Shown: positions 39,192-51,540 of the stretch, one piece after another | How positions within the stretch are numbered: the first letter of the stretch is position 1 | Layout of the letters: the number at the start of each line of letters is the position of its first letter | Source: Seriola aureovittata | Lineage: Eukaryota > Chordata > Actinopteri > Carangiformes > Carangidae | Reading direction: 5' to 3' | Assembly (NCBI RefSeq): GCF_021018895.1 | Contig: NC_079366.1 | Coordinates: forward strand, 24,165,896 to 24,229,895 | Length of the DNA: 64,000 nucleotides | Notes under the pieces: generated by a model | Database searches by the model: none | The model's input: the letters and a program-made list of their open reading frames with translations, nothing else | Told to the model about the DNA's origin: nothing | Made by a program: the position numbers and the translations under genes

Positions 39192-40711
39192 GAAGGGAAA
39201 AAAAACTGCATGTGTTACTGTTGAAGATAAAGTTCAGTTGAGCTCTTCCCCGTTCAAATTTTCATGATTGGTTTGCAGTCAAATATATCTTTCTATAGAG
39301 CCCAGCAAAGATGTTTCCTTGGCCATGTGTCTTCCATTGGTTTATCATTAATATCCTAAATCTTAAAAACAAGGTGATATGGGGCACACATAGGGTTGCA
39401 TGGCTGAAATAGCTTGCATTTATTTGACTCTCCACTGTAAATTTTATGGATTTTCAGTTTCCGAAAGGTGCTATGCCCCAATACACTCAAACTACATTAA
39501 TCAAAATATTTTAAAAGCCAACATTTGGTTGCTAAAAACACCAATTATATCTGGTGCAAACACAAAGGTAAATAAATACAGAAAGAGAAGTCCCTAACGG
39601 TACAGTTATGTGAGATTCTGTGACTTTCATCCATTCACTCTTGTTCGTTTTGCACTGACCGCCCCCTAGTGGCCAGTTTTCAAGTGTCTTCCCTGGGAGC
39701 TGTCTTTTTTGCTGTCACCTCATTAATTAATGCAGTTAATTGCACTCAGCTGGTGTCCCAGGTACAGACGAGTCACTAATTACATGATTAGAGTGAAAAC
39801 TAGCAGCGCTTTGAATCCAGGATTAAAAATGACTGACTCTAATAATCATTGGCAGATGTGGCCTACAGTTACATCCTGCAGATGTAGTTTATCATACTTT
39901 AAGATACTTTTCTTTTCTCTTCCGTTATCAGAATGTAAGGTTTTTCTACCTTCTTTGAAGGGGCCTCAAACAGGGTTAAATTCTCGGCAGAATTTGTTTA
40001 GGGCAGTGGTCAGGCTTTATTAAAAACTCCTATTAAAAAACAACTTACATTAAAAGAGTCGAAGGCCCTGACTGCTTGAGACAGGACTTCACAATTCAAG
40101 TATTAAGATTTTTAAGAGTTCTGCGGGATATTTTGAGGGAGTCTTCCTTAATATGGTATCAAAACTCATTTCTGTCCTAGTTCTACAGACACAGTTACAA
40201 AGATGGAGTCATTGTGTGTGGTGCATACCGAGTGAAGCTGTGATTCCCCGTGTGTGTAGTGTGATGTTCAAAGACAAAATAATGTTCGTGTTTTTGTATT
40301 CCTACCGTTTTCTCAAGCAAAAATGAGAGATAGCTGGCTATATTCTCTTCCTGTTCAACAATTGATTATTCTTGATAAAACTTTTATAGGCCTGAGCAAC
40401 TGCATACTTTTCTACCACAGTATGATAAAACAAATATTTTTCTACTCCAGACTTTCACATGTCATTTAAACTTTTATGTAAAGTTTTGGTTTGCATCTTC
40501 ATCCTGTTGTTTTATGAGTAACACAAATTGTATTAACGCTGAATATCTGAGTTATGGTTGATAGTGTTGATTTGATGAGCAGTAACTTGATAAGCGCAAA
40601 TAACCATGTGGCAGTGTGTATGTGTGCATTGTAAAGTATTTTTTTGAAAGTATTACTGTGTAAATATCAAATACTATCTTTTATTCTTGTATAAAGTTTC
40701 CAGCTATTAAA
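39192..40711 (+). other. sfrp2: Probable 3' UTR of sfrp2
   Basis: About 1.5 kb of AT-rich sequence after the sfrp2 stop, with no ORF of interest. It contains a 'CTGACCGCCCCCTAGTGGCC' fragment near 39656, a common fish repeat scrap. It ends at a candidate poly(A) signal. The extent is inferred. Confidence 0.45.
40706..40711 (+). promoter_or_regulatory. Candidate poly(A) signal (ATTAAA) of sfrp2
   Basis: ATTAAA in 'CCAGCTATTAAAAGCTGCC' follows U-rich sequence about 1.5 kb after the stop. It is the best-placed signal I see. Only transcript ends could confirm it. Confidence 0.35.
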
Positions 40712-43540
40712 AGCTGCCAACAACACGTTTTGAAATTACTCATGAACGGAGTGTTGAGTTCTAAAAATAAGATATCCTATCATTTAGAGGTCAAGTTCAC
40801 ATTTGACTATCAGCAGGAAACCAATATACTCATGAATAAAAGAGGAGTTAAAAAAAAAATCCTGATGACCGTAGTTAGAAGATGGAAAAAAAAAATCTAC
40901 AGAATGTATTATTAAATGCCACCATCTAGTGGAAGTCAATGGTAACTGCAGACAGATCCTTTTGTGGCATTTAGCACTGTGTCTAAGGATGACTATTTAC
41001 AGTTTTTTCATCTAAAATATTTGCACCATTATTTAACTTAAGTGGGGGTTATAATGCTTAAAAAGATCTGTCATGCAGTCATATTGAATGTAGTGTTTTC
41101 ATGCTTGCTTATAGACATGCCTTTATTTTCTTTCGTTTTGACCATGCATTTCTGAGAAACATCTAAGAAATGTGACACCTGTTTTGTTCCTGATACTCAT
41201 TTGTTTTTCACTACTTCGATTACTGTGGGGAAATTATTGTACTGCAAGGCCCAATGCTTTTTAAAATATTCCACATATCATCTTTGCTCTTAAGTTTACT
41301 TCTTATGTCCTACTTTTAAACACGAGTGCTCTCTTGCTGTTTTGTTTGGGTGATGCTCTTCGTAACTTTTATTTTGATAAATTCCATATACAAAGTCTTT
41401 ACTTAAGAAAAACAGGCACAATGTTAGATCTGAAACAGACAGACTATACGACTTAATCTAGCGATTTACATCTTCAAACGGCTTGTTTCTGTCACCAACA
41501 GTCTAAATCTCAAAGCATCCATAAGGATATAAACCAGAAATGCATACAATTCTGACATTTGAGAAGGTGGAAGAAGTCTGCAACTTAACCTCAGAATTAC
41601 TTAAATGATTTAATCGTGGTGATGAATTTTCTGTCAACTAATCGTTTCACTATAACAAACTACTTGGGGCCATCCACTGAGTGATGTGGAGTACGTCCGC
41701 AGTATGTATCTCTAGATTCTTCTCATTCATCCAGGTATTGTGCTACCTTGATGACTACGACTGTACTGACATGTCAAAATGAATCAGTCCACTGGACTGT
41801 GTGAGTAGATTTCCCCACGTGTTTTAGGGTTTCATCAGCTCTGCCAATTGATGGGGAGTCCCAGACATTTCACCTCTCAAGGTGAATCACACTGGCACAT
41901 GAGCTGCTGAGGGTTGTTATATGAATCAAGGTGTGAACCAAAAGAGATGAGTTGTAATCTACAGTCTAAATGATTTCCTCTCATGAGGAAAGAACACCAC
42001 ATTCAGGTTCCTCACTGGTGCTGCAATGAAAGTGAACTGTAGCTGGTATTGCCAAAAAGACTTAAAGTATCAGTGACTTAAAACACTGTCCTCACATTCA
42101 CTTCTTCTACATGGTTTCTATACCACTTTACACCTTGAACTGTCACATGACTACCATGTGACTTCAATGAGTCACCAACAGATTTCATGTGACATTATAG
42201 CATGATTGACCCAGAAATACCTGGGACTCCCCACTGGCCAATGGAACTGACGAAGCCTCTTGTATGCCTGCCTAAAAGCCTTAACCCTACTCCTACAGTC
42301 TAGACAGGGGTTTCATTTTGACCTGCCAAGCCTCAGAAGTAAAGTGTTCTTGTTGGTCAGGGTCCAATCCTAAAGGAGTTTTGCCAAGTAGCTTTAGTAT
42401 TAACAAGAGGCTTATATGTATTAGGAAATGTGTATTGTGTTTAAAGTTCCTGCAAAAGGCAATACATGTGTTCTTCTTCACTGCATTTGTTTTGACAGAG
42501 CTATTGCTAGTAGGTACTGACCAACATTATACATTCAAAACATATGATCACTTGGTAAAATACAAAGCAGTACTGATTAAACTACAAACACTAATTAAAA
42601 TGATCTCCACTATAACAAGCGACAAAACCAAAATGCAACTTATAGCAAATCAACAATATACAATATCTTCAGTATTGACTTGGAACATTGTGCACAACCA
42701 TTAAAGCAGTTGAATACTTCTTCCATGCATAAGCCTGCATAGGCTACATTACAAATGTTGTAATAATGTTACTGTACTATACATGTCAAACTAATGTGTA
42801 GCCTAATACAAATTGCAGCATCAAGAAGGGTGAGGTCTGTTGGTGATCTTATCCTTATTCCTTTTTTTTTCTTTTGAATTAATAAATGAATGAATGAATT
42901 TACTTTTATAGACGTCATTCTAAATGGAATATTTTTGGACTGCCCAGAGGATTGACATTTGAAGACTTCACCTCGGTCACTTCTTTGTTTCGATATTTTA
43001 TAGACCAAATGAATAATTAGGCCAAGTTGGAAAACATAAACTGCAGATCAACTGATAATGAAAAAAGTTTGTTGCAGCCCTAATTTAATTATTTTTAATT
43101 GAACTTTTTCAATTGTGGACTAGTCAATTTAACACCTTATAGGAGAGGTGATGTGTAAATTATTGCACCCTTTTTCCCATGTAAAACACCAGCTTGATAT
43201 CACAGGCATATTACAAAAATAGTGATAATTATAGGCTAAAACTAAAGCATCACTAAGTAATAATGGCACTAAGTAATCCTATAATATTGCAGTCAATTTG
43301 TAATTTGTTACAGTAACAGATATTTCCAAAGTTTCAGAAAGCAAAATACCCCAAAAGAATCATTAAGAGCCATCCAATGATCAGTCATAACTCATTCTGT
43401 ATGAATCATGTAATAGTCTGGACAGCTAGAATACAATCACGCACACACTGGTTGTATCCGTATTAGGAACCAGCAGTCATGATGCCTTCAAGGCTGTGGG
43501 AAAAAATAAAACCAGTGGGGCGAGGATAAACAACCCTAAA
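40712..43540. other. Intergenic DNA between sfrp2 and tnip2
   Basis: Non-coding. It contains an inverted-repeat element at about 41835-42255 (listed separately). The 128-codon open frame at 42318-42704 has no recognisable domain and is not called. Confidence 0.45.
41835..42255. mobile_element. Putative MITE / inverted-repeat element
   Basis: The left arm 'TTGATGGGGAGTCCCAGAC' (about 41850) and the right arm 'CCTGGGACTCCCCACTGGCC' (about 42219) are inverted repeats with a perfect 12-bp core (GGGGAGTCCCAG). The similarity extends outward over about 40 bp ('TTTCATCAGCTCTGCCAA' versus the complement of 'TTGGCC...GACGAAGCC'). The interior has no coding capacity. The sequence is of a dispersed type I associate with percomorphs; the family name is unknown. 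Confidence 0.5.
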
Positions 43541-44115
43541 ATAATGACAGGCGTAGGCTATATGGGGAATTTGCTATGACAATAGAAATGCCCTGGTGTG
43601 ACGTTTAGGGGGCGAGATGCGTGAAAACCCTGTAAACTACCTTTGGGAAAATTAATGCTTTAGAATTGTACTGATTGCAAAATACTATAGGGGACTTCAT
43701 TTTCTATAGGTCTTTTTGTGGCTACATTATCTTTAAGCCCACAACGACAAACTTTAAGGTGGGATTTAAACTTAACTTAAAATTTTTTTTTTCCCAGTCT
43801 AATTTATGAAACTAAAACTAAAACGACTCTCTTCTAGGAGCACTTGCTAATGCTAATCAAATGCACTTCTTTGCGTCTCTCGCTTGGAGAGTTCGAGTTT
43901 ACGAGGGTAGTGAACGCAGCACCAGAATTACTTTCCCAGCCGTTGGTAGAACCTAGCTTAAAACCTTTTAGCCTGTAGTTAAAATGTATGTTTATGTGTG
44001 TTCTTAACCATTTGTGCCAACGGGCTATAAAACCATTTTACCTCCCAATGACGGTCGACGATGAATCTTTGAGAGCAGGCAGGGCTCAGATTGACGAAGC
44101 TCAAAAAAGTACGTG

Positions 44116-44125
44116 GGGAAGTTCC
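44116..44125 (+). promoter_or_regulatory. kappaB-like site 1 (GGGAAGTTCC)
   Basis: Exact fit to the NF-kappaB consensus GGGRNNYYCC, 42 bp before the first tnip2 ATG. Its location beside a gene for an NF-kappaB feedback regulator makes it plausible. Binding is inferred from sequence only. Confidence 0.45.
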
Positions 44126-44128
44126 CTA

Positions 44129-44138
44129 GGAAATCCCC
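44129..44138 (+). promoter_or_regulatory. kappaB-like site 2 (GGAAATCCCC)
   Basis: A second match to the kappaB consensus in its relaxed form GGRRNNYYCC, 13 bp after site 1 in the same orientation. Confidence 0.4.
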
Positions 44139-44166
44139 CTAGACTGTTATATTATTCTCGACACTG

Positions 44167-46719
44167 ATGCGCCAAATCTCCGACAACCGTCTTCCTCGGT
44201 CCATTTCTAAAGACACAGGGCTAGGAACAGAGGTGTCAAATGTTGGATTATTAAGAGTTGATCTTTCTGTTAAATCTACTAAACTTGCAATGGATAACTT
44301 CAGTATGAACACGGATAACGACATGGTGAAAGACAAAATCCGGAGCTACAGCACGCTGAATACTCTTTATCATGAGACTCGGCAGGAAATCGACCTTCTG
44401 AACAAACAGATAAATGTAAAGGACAATATCATTGCAGAGTTGAAAGTGAGGCTGGGGAGATATGAGAGGATCTACATGGCCGTGGGAGATAAAGAGTCTG
44501 TGGTCATAGGGCCGTCCAAGTCTTTGCTGGAGAGCTTATGTAAAGAAATATGCAAACTGAAACAGAAGAGGAACGATATGGAGTTCAAGGCATCTCGACA
44601 AGAAGAGGTATAATATATTGTTACCATGTTGTTCCTTGCGGATGAGTGTGGACACTGGAGCCTGAAGTTGGAGAAAAGTTAGAATAGTGGCGCATGTCTG
44701 TCCAATGAAGGGACATTACCCACAAGTCCATCAGCAAGAACTACTAAGCTTTAAAACCCTTTAAGTCTACATGTCAACTTTTAAGTTTTTGTCACCCTGC
44801 TGGATTTATTGTTTTGACCTGCATGCAATTGTGATGTTCATGTTGTATTAATAGTAAAATCTTAGTGAATATTTTCAGTGACATCCTCAGTGAAACAAAT
44901 ACTCATGATTTAAAAGAAAATCAAACAGAGAAAATATCAGTAACAATAATTAGAATAATAAATTTTAGTTGTATCGCATCTTTAATAAATAAAATGCACT
45001 TAAAGATTACATAGTACAAACTAATGTGCTCATGCAGTTCATCACCGTGTCTTCTCCCAGGAGATCCAGAGACTGAATGTGCAGCTCAGAGAGAAGGAAC
45101 TGGAGCTGGAGAGTGTCAGGTGTCAGCCAGACCACGAGAAGGACCAGGAGATTCAGAGGCTGCGGTCGGCCTTGGAGGAGAGGGATCGGTCCGAGGCCAC
45201 CAGAGCCGTCCTCTGCACCTCCCTGGCGGAAGAGGCTGACCAGCTCCGTGGCCAGCTCGGTGCAACTGTGAAGGTGTGCCAGGAGCTGCTGGCGAGGCTA
45301 GAGAAAGAGAAGAAGGGAGAAGGAGAAATGGAGGAGATGGCTCAGCTTCAAAAGCCTAAGGAGGTGTGTGATGCCTCAGCTTCATGGGGCTCCTGGTATC
45401 TTTGTTCACTTGTTGCAGTGGAGCTTGAGCTCAACGCACTACAAATCATCCCCACATTTCTTTAAATGTTGTGTTAAGTACTGCTTTTTGTTCTGGAGGA
45501 CCCTGCTGTAACTTCCTTCACCATTTTCCACAGACAGCAGAGTCCTCTGACATGAGTGGTGTTAATGCTCAAATCTACCAACTTCAGGAGGAGAATAAAC
45601 AGCTAAAGCAGCGAGTGGCATATGTAAGTCAACTAGAAAGTTATTCTCAATAATGATTTTTTATTTTTTTATAAGCTATATTTTAATTACTCATAAGTGC
45701 AATACTAATTTGCTTAAATACAAAATCAGTTGAATCATATATCCAACAGTGTCTTTATAATTTGTCCTTTTTAGGTACAAGGTTTGAATTCTCAGTGGCA
45801 GAAGTATGACTCTAGCAGGGAGGACTATATCAGAGGTTTGTGTCAGAGGCTGAAGGAGACCACTGGGCAGGGCTTGACGCCTGGGCTGGGTTCTGTCAGC
45901 ACTGGGTTGCTTCATCAGGAGATTTCCAGGCTCAATGGCTTACTGGAGGAGAAGATTAGTGAATGTGCAAGACTGGGTAGAGAAGGAGAGGAGACAAGGA
46001 GGCAAGACCAAGAGCGCATCCAGACACTGGAGCAGCAGGTCAGTACTATTTTATTGTCTCAGTGTATCTTCTACATTGACGCAGTGTGTGCACATGTATA
46101 ATTTTACTGTATACAGCTCTAGTACCATATGATGTTTTTAACAAACCTAAACTTAATTTTAGAGAAACATAAGGAGTAAAGTTTTATTTTTCTTCCTCAG
46201 GTCCTCATCTATACAGAGGACTTCAAGTCTGAGCGAACTGATAGAGAGCGAGCACAGGGCCAGATCCAAGATCTGAAGGAGCAGGTTCATCAGTTAAAAC
46301 AGCAGCTACACAAACAGGTGAGACAACGGCCCTTCAATACCTATATGCCTACATAGCATTCTCTTCCTTTTACGGTGAGCATGTTCCCTTATGTGTGGCT
46401 GATGCAATCCTAACAGCATACATGTCTCATGCTTTTTTAGCAGGGAGCTAGCAGAGAAAACAGAGACGTGGTTCCCATGTGTCGTGTGCACATAGGACAC
46501 AGGATCTCCTCGAGGCGACAGAAGGACGACGCAGAGCACCTATTGAGGACCACTGCTGAGACACAGCAGCAGCCTGCAGCTGCAGCAGCCACACCGAGCC
46601 CCGCCTGGAGTGAATGCTCAGGCCAGTCAGAGTTACAGTGCCCACTATGCCAGGCCAAGTTCAACGACAGGGACACTGCAGAGTACCTGAAACATTGGGA
46701 AGAGTGTGCCAAACTATAA
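44167..46719 (+). CDS. tnip2: TNFAIP3-interacting protein 2 (ABIN-2), complete, 6 coding exons
   Basis: A cytoplasmic adaptor that binds linear/K63 ubiquitin chains, A20 and TPL-2, and tunes NF-kappaB and ERK signalling. Exons 44167-44607, 45061-45363, 45534-45623, 45775-46038, 46201-46317 and 46441-46719 have consistent GT-AG phases and give 497 aa (human is 429). Most of residues 55-400 is coiled coil. The region TLYHETRQEIDLL matches the N-terminal ABIN-2 segment. Exon 4 holds LNSQWQKYDSSREDYIRGL. The UBAN ubiquitin-binding core lies across exons 4-5 (about 363-395, QQVLIYTEDFKSERTDRERA). A C-terminal CCHC zinc finger uses C472, C475, H490 and C494. Start: the first in-frame ATG is at 44167, with a stop upstream at 44140. 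M42 (44290) is an alternative giving 456 aa, nearer the family length. Confidence 0.93.
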
Positions 46720-47522
46720 ACAGAACAACACTCACTTCAAAAAGACAGTTATCTTTTTGCTGACAGTAAATGAACACTGATGAGCAGCACTACACGGCAG
46801 AAAATAACCTGAGTGGAATTTCCAATTTGGGGAGGCTTGACTACAAACAACTGACTTAAAATGTTTGTACATAGGGAAGCAAAACTGTACAATCCACAGT
46901 TCCCTGTCGCAAAACAGATGAGTTCATCAGGCCTTTCTAAGTCTGCATAGTTTTTTTTGTTGTTGTTTTCTTTTAAGTGTCAGGTTCTGAGTGTTCTCCT
47001 GTGGCAATGCAGGAGATTATTGTGGAGGGGAAGAGGATTTCAATGCAATATATCAAATATCATATACCTCAATGTGTCAAATTACAAACCTGTTGCACTT
47101 TCTTGACATTTAGCCAAAAACTAATCGTAGGATTGTACAATTCAAAGATTCATGATGCATAAGCTTCTTATTTTTGGACCTAGACATGTAGTTGATAATG
47201 TGGTGCTATTAGTAGTTTTTATTTTTGATTAAACATTACATATTTCTGTTCTGTAAATTATATATTAAAACAGATTTAAAATATATAACTATTATATTAA
47301 TATTTATTCTTTTTGCATATATAATTGGATTTTCGTGCAATGTTTTGTTGCCTATTTTTTTCACCAAAGCCATGAAATTTTACTTCCTGGTAAACTTTTG
47401 GGATCAAAAATTTCCACTTTTTGAAACAGTGTATGCAAAGACTGCATTCTAACTGACAATATGCTTATTTTCTGAAATCTGGTGCTGTTTTTCTCAAGCT
47501 GGCACATTATTTTTGTAATAAA
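46720..47522 (+). other. tnip2: Probable 3' UTR of tnip2
   Basis: About 0.8 kb of AT-rich non-coding sequence follows the tnip2 stop. It ends in a canonical AATAAA at 47517-47522. No other gene is seen here. Confidence 0.55.
47517..47522 (+). promoter_or_regulatory. Candidate poly(A) signal (AATAAA) of tnip2
   Basis: A canonical AATAAA follows 'ATTATTTTTGT' and is followed by T-rich/GT-rich sequence ('GATTGTTTAGATTGTT'), 800 bp after the stop. Confidence 0.5.
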
Positions 47523-48329
47523 AGATTGTTTAGATTGTTTATAGCTTTCAATATGTTTATTCCTGTGTGGTATATTTTAATTCTTGTGACAGTCTGCAGC
47601 CTGAAGCTGTAACCACAGATCACAGCCTAACCAAGAAAATGTTGGCGCTACTTAATCTAAGTCTGTGTGCATGTCTTTTAGTGTGTGTTTGTGTGTCCAT
47701 CTATGTCACGTGTGTTTTTTGTGCACAGTGGAAAACCCCTTCCCAGCGTTGCCTGAATGGGCACGCTGTACTGTGACAGCCAGATTCCCAGCTGTTGTGT
47801 GGCTGAAGCAAACACTACAGGGGTTTGGCAGCTCAAGTTACATCCAAACCATCAACAACTGCCTGCAGATCAGTTGGTGACAAAAAAAAAAAAAAAAAAT
47901 TCTGCAGTCAGTGGCTGTGAAGTATCATTTTGACACAAACAGTGCTGTTTGGTGAATCAGTTGTCATGGGTTTGGTGTAGTAAGCACAGGAAGCTGGACA
48001 TCCCCTCTTCTAAAAGGAAGTAGGCAGTTGCAGAGCATAAAGAAGATGGAGCCAAACAGCAGTGGTATTTATGTGTGAGTGAACGCATCGCTTTTTGCTG
48101 CATTGTTCTCTGATCAGATCATGGCACATTTAAAGGAAGACTATAACTTTCAAAAGAGAGCAGTTACAAAATTAAGTTTAACCCACAAGCAGTACAGTAA
48201 ATGTAGCTGCTATTCAGCAAAAGTTTGAATCTGGATTTAAATACCACAGGATTATCAAATATATTTCTAGATAAAATTAAAAAACAAGCTTGGGTTTTCA
48301 TTACATTTTCACTACATGCTTTAAAGCAA

Positions 48330-48670
48330 ATGTTTTTTATATTTTGGGAAATAAGCTATAAACTTTCTTACCATATGAAGTTAGATGAGAAGAGGTTAGT
48401 TAAATAAGAAGCTACCAAGTATTCGGTTAGCTAAGCACAGACTGGAAACGGAGAAACTGCAAGCTTGCCTCACTGATAAACTGCCTATTTTGTAATCATG
48501 GACAGAGCCAGGCCAGCTGCTTTCCCTATTTCCATTCTCTATGCTAAGCTAGGCTAACCCAACTGCTAGTGGTAGCTTTACATTAATGGTACAGGCATAA
48601 GTAGTATCAATCTTCTCATCCAACTATCTGTGATCAAAGAAAATAAACATATTTTCCAAAATGTTGAACT
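48330..48670. mobile_element. Putative non-autonomous element with inverted ends
   Basis: The left end 'ATATTTTGGGAAATAAGC' and the right end 'CATATTTTCCAAAATG' are imperfect inverted repeats. The interior shares 'GGTTAGCTAAGCACAGAC', 'CTAAGCTAGGCTAACCCAAC' and 'CAATCTTCTCATCCAACTAT' with the copy at 32930-33395. It has no coding capacity. Confidence 0.55.
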
Positions 48671-49605
48671 ATTCAGAGTAAAATTTTCAGAGATGATTTT
48701 CAGAGTAAAATTCTGACTTGGTGATCAATTTCAACCAATTTTTCTACCAATACTAGAATTAAAGATATTAATCCTTAAAATTAGAAGTGTTGAAAAGGTC
48801 TGCTTCTGAAAACAAAATGAAGAGGTTTGAAAGTTGGTACATCCCCCAGGTCCCCAAGTGTTCAAATGACACCACATGATAACTTACTCGTCAACTAACT
48901 GGGGACAATGTTTGTGGTTGAATTATTTTGTAACACATCCATTTCCTTTACATAACACAGCCTGCCTCAAATTCATGTGCCTACAAAATGACTGGGTCCA
49001 ATTTTGGCTTTAAAGGGCAACTTGAATATCTCGTCTAAAAGTCGACCACAGGCACATTGGCAGAAATACACACAAGCCCTAAAAAGGCCATGAGCTGTCT
49101 TCTAGGGATTCCCCCCCCACCACCACCAGCAGCATACACCTACACATTTACAAAAGGGTCTATATGTGACTGAACTTCCACAACGCTCTACCCACCAATC
49201 TGAGAGTGGAAAAAAATAGGTCACAAGTCCCCACCTGAGTGTCTGGGAACTTTTCTAAGAGACAAAGAATTAGTAAGAAAAGTCAGGTGACGGTGGTAGA
49301 TCAGTTCCTGTTGGAACCGGGTTTCAAAGCATCAGGATGTACTGATCTAGCAGTCATATACTTTAACAGAGAGGGTAAAATTCAGCCTGACACTTATCCA
49401 GACAAATAAAGAATGGATAGATACGGCCTTTAATCTTGTGTATATCCTAAAAGAATGGGAATTTCCCGCCATCACAAGGGAATTCCCAAAAAAGCAGACA
49501 AGCTTATGAGAAAATGGATTGCTGTCGACTTGAGCGGATCATTTTAATTCAACGTATGTTGGTTGAGGTAGCTGGTATTAATGCTGGCTGTTTTATCAAG
49601 GCTTT

Positions 49606-50361
49606 TTGGTAAGGAAGTCCAAGGTTTTGGCCATCAAAAGCAGCATGGTGGCAGATCGTAGCCAGGAAAGAAGAGGGGGGGATTCCCTCTGTGGAAATGT
49701 ATGTGATCCTGAAGCGCTCCAGGCGGTCGACGATGAAAAGATCAGCGTTCTGATTACAAGCTACAAGGCAGCTCTGATCCCTTTTAATAATCCTATTGGC
49801 GCTCTCCCCTGTCATTGTCAGACTGCTGAGTGCACCATTGTGTTTTCCTTCATCAACCAAGACCATTTTTACAGCAAATTACAAATCAAGGAAATCTTCC
49901 TCAAAGAACACATGATGAAAGCTTTTTAAGTGGTTTCTACGGACATAAATGTTTTATTAACCAAGGGAAAAGGTTGGTTTGAGTGGCTCTTATCTCTTCC
50001 TGTATCAAAAAACAGAAATCTGCGCCATTTTGATGTTTTATTTAGATCATGGCCTACGTTAGCCTCTCAGACATTTTGCCCGGTGATTTTGACTTGGCTA
50101 CATTTGCGTAGTTTTGTGGGGCATTTGCTTAAATGTGGTATATCCGATCTTACATCACTGGTGACTGAGAGCGAGCACGCTCTACAAACAGCCAGACAGT
50201 CATTCATACCTGAAATAAATTATGAGTCATATCTGCTGTGGGAGCTCTCACAAACCAAAACCTTTTTGTCTAAGCTTACACGAAGCGCATTTACCACAGT
50301 TCTCTCATTCATCAAATTTGTAAGAGTGGTAATTTTTCAGAGTGAAATCACTGGGTTTTAA
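49606..50361 (+). other. Unexplained ORF pair: 107 + 143 codons in one frame, one stop between
   Basis: Two open stretches share a frame, 49606-49929 and 49930-50361, parted by a single TAA at 49927-49929. The first has no ATG start of its own (it opens at TTG) and the second begins at GTG. The opposite strand is also open over 49549-49866. I recognise no domain. It could be chance, a conserved non-coding element with few stops, or a decayed gene. Confidence 0.2.
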
Positions 50362-51279
50362 GAAAGTTACTCTTGGAAAAGTTAAGAGGAAGCAGTCACT
50401 GTGAAGAACATTATTGTAACCCACTTCCTCTTCCACATTATCCAGTTGCCTCTAAACATATGAACATACTGTACTTTCACAGCACAAGCTTTGGACATTT
50501 TTTAAAAATCAGGAGTTGCTTAAAATCTGTTTTTTTCTTTTTAAGAAAGAACGAAAATATGAATATAGTTTTTAACAGTTAAAAATGAACTACAAATTGA
50601 AAGTCAAGATCAGTTACACATTAACTTGAACATATTTTTAGCATTACATGGCAGAAAGGGAAGCTCAGCAGGGATTAACTGCTTACAAAAAGTTTACAAA
50701 AATGTCATAATGCCTCTTTTCCATTCAAAACAAACTGGTGTAAAAACGCTAAACAGCATTACCACAGCTGATGTACACTATGAAAGGTATGCATAAGCTC
50801 ATCTACATCTAGATAAGCCATAGCATGACCTCATTTCGCGCTCACTTTACCCTGAGGGAATGTACTTGATTTCATAACTGCTTGAGTTCAATTTTCCCTA
50901 GAGTTTCATGTGCATATATGAAATAGCGCTACATGTAAATGCCAGAAGTAGCCTAGTGGCAGCTGCCTTTTTTGTTTGACCTACAAACATAGAATTGAAA
51001 CAACTTCGGGATCTACATGACTCAGTTACATTAGCCTTCTAGACTGAATATGACTATCAATTAGTGGATTTCCCAAAAGGAACACATATCCGAGGGTGAC
51101 TCACCCTGCAACCTTGTGTAGCCGCAAACATGCAGACAGCAACAATAGGTAAAATTCCTGCCTCAGTGCAAACAGTTCACATTACTGTCAGGTCCCATAT
51201 ATATATATGGGAACAATGGTGTTGAAATGAAATGACCTCGATATGTTTGTCACTTGATTAGCAAGTTAGCTAGATGTAA

Positions 51280-51540
51280 AGATTTATACCACTATCACAT
51301 TTGTCTGTTAAATATGAAGCTACCGCCAGCAGCCGGTAGACTTAGCACAAAAGAGAAACAGGTAGCCTGGCTCAGCCCAACTTTCCAATGTTAACAAAAT
51401 CTGCCTACCAGCACCTCTAAACCTCACTATTAACACATTATATTTTTAATCCATACAAGGTTTAAAATTTTTATATATGGGGTTTTTAGGTTAATCTGTT
51501 AACTTTAGAGGTGCTGGTAGGCTCAATCTTTGAGCTACGC
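51280..51540. repeat. Dispersed repeat with a perfect 19-bp inverted repeat
   Basis: Contains 'ACAGGTAGCCTGGCTCAG', then the arm GCCTACCAGCACCTCTAAA at 51403-51421 and its exact reverse complement at 51504-51522, with 82 bp between. The left half matches the family seen at 5236 and 32930. The arrangement suggests either a fold-back element or two copies head to head. Confidence 0.6.

Larger units (their letters stand above)
44048..44167 (+). promoter_or_regulatory. uORF of 39 codons whose stop overlaps the tnip2 ATG
   Basis: An ATG at 44048 opens a 39-codon frame that ends at TGA 44165-44167. It shares bases with the ATG at 44167 in the form TGATG. If the mRNA starts upstream of 44048, this uORF could limit tnip2 translation or allow reinitiation. 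The transcription start is not known. Confidence 0.4.

Noticed and set aside
42318..42704. 128-codon ORF, plus strand
   Set aside because: AT-rich, no domain, overlaps no repeat with coding history; likely chance.
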